Assembly: GCA_902535155.1 (NCBI GenBank)
Contig: CACASB010000002.1
Span: 24,914 to 88,913, forward strand
Source: an uncultured Pelagibacteraceae bacterium
GTDB taxonomy: Bacteria; Pseudomonadota; Alphaproteobacteria; Pelagibacterales; Pelagibacteraceae
Reading direction: 5' to 3'
Length of the DNA stretch: 64,000 bases
Positions 52,279 to 61,519 of this stretch are shown here, one piece after another. The notes beneath the pieces were generated by a model that saw nothing but the letters and a program-made list of their open reading frames with translations, was not told the origin of the DNA and made no database searches. Within the stretch, counting starts at the first letter, position 1, and every line of letters starts with the position of its first letter. A program made the position numbers and the translations under genes.

Positions 52279-54066
52279 TTATTCTTTTTTAGTTATATTA
52301 ATATTTAATTCTTTTAATTGGTCATCCTCTACACTTGAGGGGGCATTCATCATTAAATCTTGAGCGTTTTGATTTAATGGAAACATTGTAACTTCTCTAA
52401 TATTTTTTTCATTTGCTAATAACATCACAATTCTGTCTATTCCTGGTGCTATACCTCCGTGCGGCGGAGCCCCATAACTTAATGCATTTATCATTCCACT
52501 AAATTTATTTTCTACGGCTTTTTTATTGTAACCAGCCAATGCAAAAAGTTTATACATTAAATCAGGTATATGGTTTCTTATGGCTCCAGATGAAAGTTCA
52601 ATACCATTACAAACTATATCATACTGATATGCTTTAATATCTAAGGGATTATTAAGGTTTAACGTGTTTATATCTCCTTGCGGCATTGAAAAAGGGTTAT
52701 GACTAAATTTAATTTTTCCTGTTTTATCGTCAGTTTCGTACATTGGGTAATCAACAATCCAACAAAAAGCAAATAAGTTTTGATCAATTATATTTAAATC
52801 CTTAGCTATTTTATCTCTTGCCAAAGACAATAATTTCTCCACATCTTTTTTTTGACCACAGGCAAAGAAAATACTATCTCCAATCTCAGCATTGCTTATT
52901 TTCATAATTTCTTGACATGCCTCAGGTGAAAAAAATTTACCAATCGGACCTTTTCCAGAAATTTTATTATCTTCTTTTTCTAATGTAAAATATGCTAATC
53001 CACTAGAACCTTCGTCTTTAGCCCATTTATCTATATTGTCAAAAAAACTTCTAGGTTTAGTATTTGTGTCTTTTGTTATAATTGCCCTAACAATTGATCC
53101 TTCGCTTACCAATTTTTTAAATAGTTCAAATTTTACATCTTCTCTGTTAAAGATTTTCGTTAAATCACAAATTTCCAAAGGATTTCTTAAATCTGGCTTA
53201 TCTGTTCCATACTTAAGCATTGAGTCAAAATAAGTTATTTTTGGAAATTTTTGATTTTGAATTTTTTTATTTGAAAATTTTTCAAAAACATTGTTCAATA
53301 ACTTTTCGACAACTTCAAATATATCATTTTGATTTACAAAAGACATTTCAATATCTAACTGATAAAATTCTCCAGGGCTTCTATCAGCCCTGGCATCTTC
53401 ATCTCTAAAACATGGTGCAATTTGAAAATATTTATCGAAGCCAGATACCATTATTAATTGCTTAAATTGTTGAGGGGCTTGTGGAAGAGCATAAAACTTT
53501 CCAGGGTTAAGTCTGCTGGGTACCAAAAAATCTCTAGCACCCTCTGGACTCGATGATGTTAATATTGGAGTTTGATATTCTAAAAACCCCAAATTTTCCA
53601 TTTCTTTTCTGATATAAGATATTACTTTTGATCTTAAATTTATATTTTTATGAATTTTAGCTCTTCGTAAATCTAAAAATCTGTATTTAAGTCTAATCTC
53701 TTCAGAATATTCCTGATCTGAAAATACTGGAAGAGGTAATTCCTTAGTTGTTCCCAAGATTTTAAAATCAGTAATCTTTATCTCAATTTCTCCAGAATTT
53801 AATTCCTTATTTATCGTTTCTTTTTCTCTTTTAACAACTTTTCCCTCAAATTGAACAACTGTCTCTAAAGGTATTTTTTCGATTTTGTTAAACAATTGAT
53901 TTTTATTGTCAATTACACATTGTGTAATTCCATAATTATCTCTTAAATCAAGGAATAAAAGATTTCCGTGATCCCTCTTTTTATTAATCCATCCAGATAA
54001 TAAAACAACCTCATTGTTATTTTTTATATTCAATTCATTACAAGTATGGGTTCTATATTTTTTCAA
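52279..54066 (-). CDS. aspS: Aspartyl-tRNA synthetase
   Basis: A 595-residue class IIb synthetase of bacterial size. Domains in order: OB-fold anticodon-binding domain (THTCNELNIKNNNEVVLLSGWI), a hinge, the catalytic core with motif 2 (CFRDEDARADRSPGEFYQLDIEMSF) near residue 217, the GAD insertion domain and motif 3 (GAPPHGGIAPGIDRIVMLLA) near residue 530. It may also charge tRNA-Asn if Asn-tRNA is made by amidation; that cannot be judged here. It overlaps hda by 14 bases and is convergent with the NrdJ-domain gene, whose stop is adjacent. Confidence 0.95.
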   Translation of the reverse strand: MKKYRTHTCNELNIKNNNEVVLLSGWINKKRDHGNLLFLDLRDNYGITQCVIDNKNQLFNKIEKIPLETVVQFEGKVVKREKETINKELNSGEIEIKITDFKILGTTKELPLPVFSDQEYSEEIRLKYRFLDLRRAKIHKNINLRSKVISYIRKEMENLGFLEYQTPILTSSSPEGARDFLVPSRLNPGKFYALPQAPQQFKQLIMVSGFDKYFQIAPCFRDEDARADRSPGEFYQLDIEMSFVNQNDIFEVVEKLLNNVFEKFSNKKIQNQKFPKITYFDSMLKYGTDKPDLRNPLEICDLTKIFNREDVKFELFKKLVSEGSIVRAIITKDTNTKPRSFFDNIDKWAKDEGSSGLAYFTLEKEDNKISGKGPIGKFFSPEACQEIMKISNAEIGDSIFFACGQKKDVEKLLSLARDKIAKDLNIIDQNLFAFCWIVDYPMYETDDKTGKIKFSHNPFSMPQGDINTLNLNNPLDIKAYQYDIVCNGIELSSGAIRNHIPDLMYKLFALAGYNKKAVENKFSGMINALSYGAPPHGGIAPGIDRIVMLLANEKNIREVTMFPLNQNAQDLMMNAPSSVEDDQLKELNINITKKE

Positions 54067-54742
54067 GTTTTTCCTCTAAAATTTCTTTAATTATTTTCAT
54101 ATTAATTGGTTTTTTTTTTTTTAAACTAATTTCATCAATTGTACATACAAATTCTCTAATTTTAGAGTAAGACCTTGTAATTTTTTTTGAAATAAAATCT
54201 ATTAATTTTGAGTCTACTGATATTTGGTAATCTGCTAAATTTTTAGTAAGAAGAGCCTGTATTAAAATATCATCAGGTTTTTGAATTTCTGCAAATAAAC
54301 AATTTTTTAATCTAGATTTTAAATCATTAAGTTTAAGATTTAGATCATTTAACGGCTTGTTAGATGTTAATATTAAGAATTTATTATATTTCTCAATTGT
54401 GTCTATAAGTGAATAAAATAAGTTTTCATTTATTTCATCACTAATATTGTCTACGATTATATTTTCATCAAATCTTAATTTCTCTAAATCATAATCTTTT
54501 AACTTTTTTAAATCTAATATTAAACCTTTGTTTTTTTGTAAAAATATATCAACTAAATGAGTTTTACCTGAATATTTTTCTCCATAAATATTTATAATTT
54601 TTTTTTCCCAATTAGGCCAACTGAGAAGTAAATTATAGGCATAATAGTTACTCTCACTTACAAAAAAATCATTCTTATTAAAACTTTTGTTAAATTTAAA
54701 ATTTAATAGTTGTTGCCTTAAATCTCTTACTTTATTTTCCAT
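54053..54742 (-). CDS. hda: DnaA-like AAA+ protein, HdaA/Hda-type replication regulator
   Basis: A 229-residue protein with a DnaA-type AAA+ core. The Walker A is YGEKYSGKTHLVDIF near residue 53, Walker B-like NIIVDNISDEIN follows, and LKSRLKNCLFAEIQKPDD contains a box VII-like arginine. The C-terminal DNA-binding domain IV of DnaA is missing. Hda inactivates DnaA-ATP after initiation. Position downstream of a DUF2066 gene and divergent purM is conserved in alphaproteobacteria. Overlaps DUF2066 by 16 bases and aspS by 14. Confidence 0.85.
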   Translation of the reverse strand: MENKVRDLRQQLLNFKFNKSFNKNDFFVSESNYYAYNLLLSWPNWEKKIINIYGEKYSGKTHLVDIFLQKNKGLILDLKKLKDYDLEKLRFDENIIVDNISDEINENLFYSLIDTIEKYNKFLILTSNKPLNDLNLKLNDLKSRLKNCLFAEIQKPDDILIQALLTKNLADYQISVDSKLIDFISKKITRSYSKIREFVCTIDEISLKKKKPINMKIIKEILEEKLEKI

Positions 54743-55803
54743 ATTTCATTTTCAATATCAATTTTAATATTTTTGTCTCTCATTATTTTTAAAAACTGAT
54801 TGGGACTTCCATTGAATATTATTTTGTAATTTATATTATTGCTAGAAATATTAGTTACATAGTATTCGTATACTAAATCTATTGAATTCATTTCTTCCTC
54901 TAGATTAACTATCTTTAAAGTATCCTTTGAGTTTAATTGTAAATTTATAGGTAACTTCAATGATGTGTTTATCAAATTATTACTTTTCCATAGATCCTCT
55001 AGATTTATCTTTGTTTGAAAGATTAAATTATCTAGTTCTTTTTGGGTGTTTAAATTAATATTATTATATTTGTAATTAATTATTTTTAAATTTTCATCAA
55101 AAAAAAACTTCGACAGGATACGTACATCTTTTTTATTTTTAAAAATAATTGAAATTATATAATCGTTTATATCGTATTTATTTATGATTTTATCAAACTT
55201 GTAATTTTCAATATTTTCTTTATTCTCATTAATTAATTTTAAGTCCTCTAAATCTTCATCTATCAAAATATAATTTATTAGGAAATATTTTTCTTTTATG
55301 TTATTCCAATTTTTATAGAAAGGGTTATTTTCATATAAAAAAATTTGATTTTTATCATTGTCTATAAAAATCAATATTGTAAGGAAGTCTTTATTTATTT
55401 TTAAAGATGGGAAAATATTCTTTGTTTCGAAAAAACTTAGTGTTTTTTTTTTGTTAAAATTAACGTTAAAATTTGCAACATATTTTTTGTTTAAAAAAGT
55501 TTCATTTTTAATTTCAAATGATTCTACCAAGTATTTAATCTCACTAAGTTCCGTATATTGTATTTTTTTTTGGTCTTTAGTTGTAATAACGCTTGAGGTC
55601 AATTCTTTAAATGCAACTGAGAATGCGTTATTAATTGCTTTTTCTTTATTAAAATTAGCATCAAATGTTTCAGAAATTTCTATATCTTCAATTTTGAAAA
55701 TTTTACTTTCTGCATTTGTTGTTAATAAGAGGGCTAAAAATAAAGTGGATAAACAAATAATTGTTTGAGATACAATTTTGAAAAATTTTCTTTTAGTATA
55801 CAT
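54727..55803 (-). CDS. DUF2066 family exported protein
   Basis: A 358-residue protein with an N-terminal signal peptide (TIICLSTLFLALLLTTNAES). The DUF2066 region spans about residues 35-125 (EKAINNAFSVAFKELTSSVITTKDQKKI). The rest is lysine-, asparagine- and isoleucine-rich beta structure with few landmarks, and a C-terminal NQFLKIMRDKNIKIDIENEIWKI strand-helix. The family lies beside purM and hda in alphaproteobacteria but its function is not known. Its start codon is 11 bases from the divergent purM start. Confidence 0.8.
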   Translation of the reverse strand: MYTKRKFFKIVSQTIICLSTLFLALLLTTNAESKIFKIEDIEISETFDANFNKEKAINNAFSVAFKELTSSVITTKDQKKIQYTELSEIKYLVESFEIKNETFLNKKYVANFNVNFNKKKTLSFFETKNIFPSLKINKDFLTILIFIDNDKNQIFLYENNPFYKNWNNIKEKYFLINYILIDEDLEDLKLINENKENIENYKFDKIINKYDINDYIISIIFKNKKDVRILSKFFFDENLKIINYKYNNINLNTQKELDNLIFQTKINLEDLWKSNNLINTSLKLPINLQLNSKDTLKIVNLEEEMNSIDLVYEYYVTNISSNNINYKIIFNGSPNQFLKIMRDKNIKIDIENEIWKIK

Positions 55804-55814
55804 ATTTTAAGTAT

Positions 55815-56843
55815 ATGAAAAAATATAAATTTACATATGAAAAAAGTGGAGTAAATATAAATGCAGGTGATAGTTTTGTAAAATATATAGCAAATTTAAA
55901 TAAAAAAAAAAATTCTACAAGCAATAACAGTAATATTGGAAGCTTTGCTTCAATTACTAAGATTCCAAAAGGTTTAAAAAAACCTTTGCTAGTTTCAAGC
56001 ACAGATGGAGTCGGTACAAAAATTGAAATAGCAAATAAGCTTACAAAATTTGATACAATTGGAATAGATTTGGTCGCAATGTGCGTTAACGATATTTTAG
56101 TTCACGGAGCAAGACCTATCATATTTTTAGACTATATCTCAATTCATAGAGTAAATTTACATAAACTTAAAAAAATTATTGATGGAATTCTAAAAGGATG
56201 TCAAATAAGTGGATGTAGTTTAGTTGGGGGCGAAACTGCGGAAATGCCTGGAACTTATTCAAAAAATAAATTTGATTTAGCAGGTTTTTCACTGGGGGTT
56301 GTTGAGTCAAAAAAATTGTTAAAAAAAAATAATATTAAAGAAAATGATATCATAATGGCTGTACCGTCTAATGGACTGCATTCAAACGGATATTCCCTAG
56401 TAAGAAATATATTAAATCGAAATAATATAAAAATAAATCAAAACAATTTTTTAAAAAAAGAATTATTAAAACCAACAAAAATTTACGTGAAAGAAATTTT
56501 AAATCTATTAAAAAAAAATTTAATACATGGTTGTGCGCATATCACAGGTGGTGGATTGCCTGGAAATTTAATTAGAATTATACCAAAAAATTATTGTGCA
56601 AACATATATTTAGACAAATTAAAGATTAAACCAATCTTTAAATGGATAAAAAGTAAAAATGTGAGTGATGCTGAGATGCTTAAAACTTTTAATTGTGGTG
56701 TTGGTTTTTGTTTAATTACAAAAAAAAATAAAATTGATAAGGTAAAAAAATATTTTAGTAAAGAATTTAAACCCTATGTGATTGGTCAAATTATCAAAAA
56801 TAAAAATAACAAAATTTTGCTTAATGAAAAAGTTAAATGGTAA
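55815..56843 (+). CDS. purM: Phosphoribosylformylglycinamidine cyclo-ligase (AIR synthetase)
   Basis: A 342-residue purine-synthesis enzyme that closes the imidazole ring. Motifs: YEKSGVNINAGDSFVKYI, LVSSTDGVGTKIEIA near residue 62, GIDLVAMCVNDILVHGARPI near 84, LVGGETAEMPGTYSK near 137, VPSNGLHSNGYSLVR near 180 and HITGGGLPGNLIRIIP near 243. Its last 20 bases overlap the purN start. It is divergent from DUF2066 with 11 bases between start codons. Confidence 0.95.
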   Translation: MKKYKFTYEKSGVNINAGDSFVKYIANLNKKKNSTSNNSNIGSFASITKIPKGLKKPLLVSSTDGVGTKIEIANKLTKFDTIGIDLVAMCVNDILVHGARPIIFLDYISIHRVNLHKLKKIIDGILKGCQISGCSLVGGETAEMPGTYSKNKFDLAGFSLGVVESKKLLKKNNIKENDIIMAVPSNGLHSNGYSLVRNILNRNNIKINQNNFLKKELLKPTKIYVKEILNLLKKNLIHGCAHITGGGLPGNLIRIIPKNYCANIYLDKLKIKPIFKWIKSKNVSDAEMLKTFNCGVGFCLITKKNKIDKVKKYFSKEFKPYVIGQIIKNKNNKILLNEKVKW

Positions 56844-57408
56844 GTTAAAACACAATATAGCGGTTTTTATCTCAGGTAGAGGATCAAATCTTAAATCAAT
56901 AATTAAATATTCTTTGAAACAAAATTCTTATTATACAGTTAAAGAAGTTATATCAAACAAACAAAGAGCAAAAGGTTTAATAATTGCCAAAAAAAAAAAT
57001 ATTAATAATCATTTTATTAATTTTACCAAATCAAAACAGTTAGGAAATAAGGTTTTGAGTATATTAAAAAAAAATAATATAAAATTAGTGTGTTTAGCTG
57101 GATTTATGAAAATATTACCTTCATATTTTATTAAATCGTATAATGGAAAAATTATTAATATCCACCCTTCATTATTACCAAAATATAAAGGCCTAGATAC
57201 TCACAAAAGAGTTATAGCAAATAAAGAAAAATATACTGGGTGTACAGTTCACCATGTAAATGTGTATCTAGACTCCGGTAGAATAATTTTACAGAAAAAA
57301 GTTCGTATTACAAAAAAAGATACGGCAAAATCTATAGAAAAAAAAGTTTTGAAAATCGAGCACAAAATTTACCCCAAAGCAATAAACAAAGTTTTGACTA
57401 ATCTTTAA
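56824..57408 (+). CDS. purN: Phosphoribosylglycinamide formyltransferase (GAR transformylase)
   Basis: A 194-residue enzyme that formylates GAR with formyl-THF. The opening IAVFISGRGSNLKSIIKYS, VCLAGFMKILPSYFI near residue 82, INIHPSLLPKYKGLDTHKR with the catalytic Asn-His near 106, GCTVHHVN and LDSGRIILQKKV with the catalytic Asp near 145 are all present. An in-frame ATG at 56782 would lie deep inside purM and adds a non-conserved stretch; the ATG at 56824 is preferred. The end overlaps the convergent ndk gene by 11 bases. Confidence 0.94.
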   Translation: MKKLNGKLKHNIAVFISGRGSNLKSIIKYSLKQNSYYTVKEVISNKQRAKGLIIAKKKNINNHFINFTKSKQLGNKVLSILKKNNIKLVCLAGFMKILPSYFIKSYNGKIINIHPSLLPKYKGLDTHKRVIANKEKYTGCTVHHVNVYLDSGRIILQKKVRITKKDTAKSIEKKVLKIEHKIYPKAINKVLTNL

Positions 57409-57799
57409 AAAAGAAACTTATTTCTTTTTGCGCATTTTCTTTGCTATCCGAACCATGCACAGAATTTTTATCTATTGAAATTCCAAATTGTTTTCTTATT
57501 GTTCCTTGGTCTGCATCTTGTGGGTTGGTTGATCCCATTATTTTTCTATTATCCGCAATAGCATTTTCTTTTTTAAGCACCATAACTAAAACTGGACCTG
57601 AAGATAAATAATTACATAAATCATCATAAAATGGTTTTGTCTCATGAACTTTATAAAATTGCTCTGCTTCTTTTTTATCCAATTTTACTTTTTTTTCCTT
57701 AACTATTTCAAAATTATTTTTGATAAATATTTTTTTAATTTCATCTTCTAGATTTCTCTCCATTGCATCTGGTTTAATTATTGATAATGTTTCTTCCAT
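57398..57799 (-). CDS. ndk: Nucleoside diphosphate kinase
   Basis: A 133-residue kinase that equalises nucleoside triphosphate pools. LSIIKPDAMERN, MVLKKENAIADNRKIMGSTNPQDADQGTIRKQFG and the active-site histidine in NSVHGSDSKENAQKEI near residue 115 are as expected. ATG at 57799 starts the family sequence METL; an upstream extension of eight codons (from TTG at 57823) lies in pepA and is not used. Only 1 base separates it from the pepA stop, so they are likely co-transcribed. Confidence 0.94.
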   Translation of the reverse strand: MEETLSIIKPDAMERNLEDEIKKIFIKNNFEIVKEKKVKLDKKEAEQFYKVHETKPFYDDLCNYLSSGPVLVMVLKKENAIADNRKIMGSTNPQDADQGTIRKQFGISIDKNSVHGSDSKENAQKEISFFFKD

Positions 57800-57800
57800 T

Positions 57801-59255
57801 TTATTCGTAATTATTCTCAACAAACTTGTCTAAAAGCCGAACACCATATCCTGTTGCACCACCTGAGTTTAATGATCCTGCATATTTTGAAAAAGCCATA
57901 CCTGCAATGTCTAAATGAGCCCATGGGGTTTTGTTGATTATAAATCTTTGCAAAAATTGGGCAGCTGTTGTTGATCCTGCGCCACCAACATAATTAATAT
58001 TTTGCATGTCTGCGTTTTTGGAATTCATTAATTTGTCGTAGTTATCGTGAAGTGGTAATCTCCAAACCTTTTCATCTACTAATTCTCCAGCTTTAAAGAT
58101 TTGTTTTGATAATTTATCATCATTAGAAAATAATCCCGCATACTCTGAACCTAAAGCAACTACAATCGCACCAGTTAAAGTTGCTAAATCAATTATAAAA
58201 TTTGGTTTAAATTTTTTTTCAGTAAATGTAATTGCGTCTGCTAAAACTAATCTTCCCTCTGCATCAGTGTTTAAAACTTCTATAGTTTTCCCACTATAAG
58301 ATTTTACAATATCTCCAGGTCTTTGTGCGTTACCACTTACCATGTTTTCAACCAATCCCACTACTCCCACCGCATTAACTTTTGCTTTTCTAAGAGCCAA
58401 GCTTTTTAAAAGTCCTACTACAACTGCGGATCCAGCCATATCATATGTCATATCTTCCATAAATCTTGCGGGCTTTAAAGATATTCCTCCAGTATCAAAA
58501 CAAACACCCTTGCCAACAAATGCTAAAGGTTTTTTTTGTTTTTTATTCCCTTTCCACTCCATTGTAACAATATATGAACCTCTGGAGCTACCCTGTCCTA
58601 CACCGAGTAAAGCATTACATTTCATTTTTTTAAGTTTAGCAGTATTGTAAACCGTTATCTTTAAACCAATTTTTCTTAAAGAGATTAATCGTTTTGCATA
58701 CTCATCAGGATGAAGAATATTACCTGGTTCTGATACAAGATCTTTTGTATAATTAACTCCACTTTCAATTGAGCTTAATTTTTTAATTAATCTTGTATCT
58801 ACTTTTTTTTTTGAAATTACGTTTATATTTAAAATTTGAGTATCTTTTTTAGTTAAATATCTTTCAAAAGAATAAGATTTCAATTTCATGCCATGAATTA
58901 ATTCATGTAAATAATTTATACTTTTAGTATTTTCAATTGTATCTCCAAATATATGAATTTTATTTAAACTCTCATTTTTAAAATATTGGAAAAGCTTTGC
59001 TCCATTTCTTTCACAAGAATCTTTATCATTTTTTAAAGTATAAATAATTATTTTTTGATTATGATTTATATCAAAAGTAAAAATTTCCTTTTTTTTAATA
59101 TTATTTTTTAGATTTTTTTTAATAAGATTTGTTTCTGAAATATTTAACAAATTGTTAATATTTTTTATTTCAGAGTTTTTATTAGCAAAAAAAACTATTG
59201 ATCCAGAAAGTTTGTTTAATTTTGCAGTTTTAGTATATTTTTCTTTAATAATCAT
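57801..59255 (-). CDS. pepA: Leucyl aminopeptidase (M17)
   Basis: A 484-residue two-domain peptidase. The C-terminal catalytic domain has the metal-ligand Lys and Asp in VGKGVCFDTGGISLKPARFM near residue 250, DMTYDMAGSAVVVGLL, and the second set in LNTDAEGRLVLADAITF near 330. The N-terminal macro-like domain (residues 1-165) is lysine/asparagine-rich. A TTG four codons earlier is in frame; ATG at 59255 is preferred. It cleaves N-terminal residues and in E. coli also acts in site-specific recombination. It is divergent from lptF with 54 bases between. Confidence 0.93.
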   Translation of the reverse strand: MIIKEKYTKTAKLNKLSGSIVFFANKNSEIKNINNLLNISETNLIKKNLKNNIKKKEIFTFDINHNQKIIIYTLKNDKDSCERNGAKLFQYFKNESLNKIHIFGDTIENTKSINYLHELIHGMKLKSYSFERYLTKKDTQILNINVISKKKVDTRLIKKLSSIESGVNYTKDLVSEPGNILHPDEYAKRLISLRKIGLKITVYNTAKLKKMKCNALLGVGQGSSRGSYIVTMEWKGNKKQKKPLAFVGKGVCFDTGGISLKPARFMEDMTYDMAGSAVVVGLLKSLALRKAKVNAVGVVGLVENMVSGNAQRPGDIVKSYSGKTIEVLNTDAEGRLVLADAITFTEKKFKPNFIIDLATLTGAIVVALGSEYAGLFSNDDKLSKQIFKAGELVDEKVWRLPLHDNYDKLMNSKNADMQNINYVGGAGSTTAAQFLQRFIINKTPWAHLDIAGMAFSKYAGSLNSGGATGYGVRLLDKFVENNYE

Positions 59256-59309
59256 ATTTTTATTCAAATTTCTAACAAAACGTGTATATGATTATTTAAA
59301 AAAATTTCA

Positions 59310-60440
59310 ATGAAAAAAATTATTTTTAAAAATTTTTTAAGAGAGACTACCCAGTTTTTTATATTATCTACATGTGCTGTGACATTAATAGTTTGGGTTA
59401 TTCAAGCCGTAAATTATATGGAATTTGTCACCGAAGATGGACACAGTTTTAAGGTTTATTTTTTATATACCATCTATAGTTTACCAAAAATTTTCAATAA
59501 ATTATTGCCTTTTATGTTTTTTTTCTCAGTTTTTTTTAATTTAATAAAATATGAGGAACAAAATCAGACGTTAATTTTTTGGACAAATGGCATAAAAAAA
59601 ATAACTTTTCTGAACATCATTATTAGATATTCGTTTTTATTTTTAACTCTAAATTTTATATTTACTTTATTTATAGTACCCTTGTCTCAAGATAAAGCTA
59701 GATCATACATTAGAGACTCAAATATAGATTATTTACCACTATTAATTAAACCAAAAAAATTTATAGATACAGTTGAAAAATTAACAATTTATTCAGATAA
59801 AAAAGATAAAAATACCTTAGAAAATATTATAATCAAAGACACATTTTCAAATTCAAAATCAAAAATAATATTCTCGAAAAAAGGATACTTTACTCAAAAA
59901 GATGATAATAACTTTTTGATTTTAACTGATGGAAAAATACTAAATATTAATAAAGGTAAAACCAACGCATTTGACTTTAATCAAACTCAAATTAATTTAT
60001 CTAAATATTCTTCTAAAAGTATTAAGACTCCTAAACTACAAGAAGTAAACACTGTAAGCCTTTTTGAGTGTTTAGTCTTTACAGAAAAAGTAACCACTGA
60101 TTCAGGAGATAGACTCAAATTCAATTGTAATGAAACTATATCTTTAAAAAAAAAAATTACACAAGAATTATTTTCAAGACTCTTTAAACCTTTTTATATT
60201 CCGCTTTTAGCATTAGTTTGCGGCTTTCTATTAATTAAATCAAAAAATTCACAAGATTTTACAAGTTATAAATTAAAAATTTTTGTGTTAGGTGTATTTA
60301 TTATATCTATTTCTGAAATTTCTACCAAATTTTACTCTTTAAATTTAATTAAAAGTTTATCAATACTTTTGGTACCATTAATATTGTTTATTTTATTTTA
60401 TTATTATTTTAGAAAACAGTCTAACTTAAAGATTTCATGA
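59310..60440 (+). CDS. lptF: LptF, lipopolysaccharide export permease subunit
   Basis: A 376-residue YjgP/YjgQ-family permease. Three N-terminal membrane helices (residues 15-115) are followed by a periplasmic beta-jellyroll region (130-270), then three C-terminal helices. The loop YTIYSLPKIFNKLLPFMFFFS and MEFVTEDGHSF at the first helix turn are family landmarks. With LptG and LptB it extracts LPS from the inner membrane. It is the first gene of the lptF-lptG-lptD-surA cluster, and its stop overlaps the lptG start by 4 bases. Confidence 0.9.
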   Translation: MKKIIFKNFLRETTQFFILSTCAVTLIVWVIQAVNYMEFVTEDGHSFKVYFLYTIYSLPKIFNKLLPFMFFFSVFFNLIKYEEQNQTLIFWTNGIKKITFLNIIIRYSFLFLTLNFIFTLFIVPLSQDKARSYIRDSNIDYLPLLIKPKKFIDTVEKLTIYSDKKDKNTLENIIIKDTFSNSKSKIIFSKKGYFTQKDDNNFLILTDGKILNINKGKTNAFDFNQTQINLSKYSSKSIKTPKLQEVNTVSLFECLVFTEKVTTDSGDRLKFNCNETISLKKKITQELFSRLFKPFYIPLLALVCGFLLIKSKNSQDFTSYKLKIFVLGVFIISISEISTKFYSLNLIKSLSILLVPLILFILFYYYFRKQSNLKIS

Positions 60441-61519
60441 TTTTTAAAACATATCAAATTTATTTAGGAAAAGTTTTTGCTTTAACTTTGATTAAAACTT
60501 TTATGGTTTTTTTATCTCTTGCATTTATCTTAAACATTTTTGAAGAAATAAATTTTTTTAAAGATACAGATGCCTCAATAACTCTTCCAATCTTTTTAAC
60601 TTTTTTAAATATACCATCAGTGATTTTTGAAATATTTCCTTTCATATTCCTTATAAGCGCTCAATTCGCATTTATAAAGTTAATGGAACAAAATGAAATA
60701 ATTGTAATGAAAAATTTTGGCCTTGATAATTTTAAAATAATAAAAATTTTTTCTATTTTGAGTTTTTTTTTAGGACTTTTAATAATAACTATTTATTACA
60801 ATTTTTCATCAAGTTTAAAATATTCTTATCTTAATTTAAAAAATACCTATGCAAAAGATAATAAATATCTTGCTGTTATTACAGAAAATGGAATTTGGAT
60901 AAAAGACCAAGTTGAGGAAAATATAAATATAATCAATGCAAATAATTTTCAAAATAATTTTTTATATGAAGTTGATATTTTGCAATTTGATAAAGACTTT
61001 AATTTATTAAAAAATTTAATTTCGTCTAAAATATTAATAAAAGATAAAACCTGGGTATTAGATAATGCCATCATTTACAATTCAAAAGGTCAGGTAAAAG
61101 AGATTAAAAACTACATTTTAGAAACTAATTTGAATTACAATGATTTAAATTCTTTATATTCAAATTTATCATCTTTAAATATTTTTGAATTAAATAGTTT
61201 GAAAAAAAAATATGAAAGTATCAATTATTCATCTACAGAAATTGACTCAGCTATTCAGAAATTAATTTCTTTTCCTTTCTATTTAATGATAATGACTGTT
61301 TTGGCATCAACACTTATGATTAATATAAAGCATAATAAATCAAAGGTTTTCTATCTTATATTTGGTATTCTAATTTCTGTCATAATTTATTACTTAAGTT
61401 TCTTTTTTGAGGAGCTTGGCAAAAATGAGCAGATACCATTGGGAGTCTCAATATGGATACCGTTGATTATTGTTATATTAATTTCTACATTTAGTTTGAT
61501 TAGAATAAATGAAAAATAA
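60437..61519 (+). CDS. lptG: LptG, lipopolysaccharide export permease subunit
   Basis: A 360-residue YjgP/YjgQ-family protein with the same three-helix, periplasmic domain, three-helix layout as LptF. Features are LTFLNIPSVIFEIFPFIFLISAQFAFIKL near residue 50, EIIVMKNFGLDNFKIIKI and the C-terminal LGKNEQIPLGVSIWIPLIIVILIS. The KNEQIPLGVSIWIPL end region separates it from LptF. The start and stop overlap the neighbouring genes by 4 and 11 bases, so lptF, lptG and lptD are one unit. Confidence 0.9.
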   Translation: MIFKTYQIYLGKVFALTLIKTFMVFLSLAFILNIFEEINFFKDTDASITLPIFLTFLNIPSVIFEIFPFIFLISAQFAFIKLMEQNEIIVMKNFGLDNFKIIKIFSILSFFLGLLIITIYYNFSSSLKYSYLNLKNTYAKDNKYLAVITENGIWIKDQVEENINIINANNFQNNFLYEVDILQFDKDFNLLKNLISSKILIKDKTWVLDNAIIYNSKGQVKEIKNYILETNLNYNDLNSLYSNLSSLNIFELNSLKKKYESINYSSTEIDSAIQKLISFPFYLMIMTVLASTLMINIKHNKSKVFYLIFGILISVIIYYLSFFFEELGKNEQIPLGVSIWIPLIIVILISTFSLIRINEK

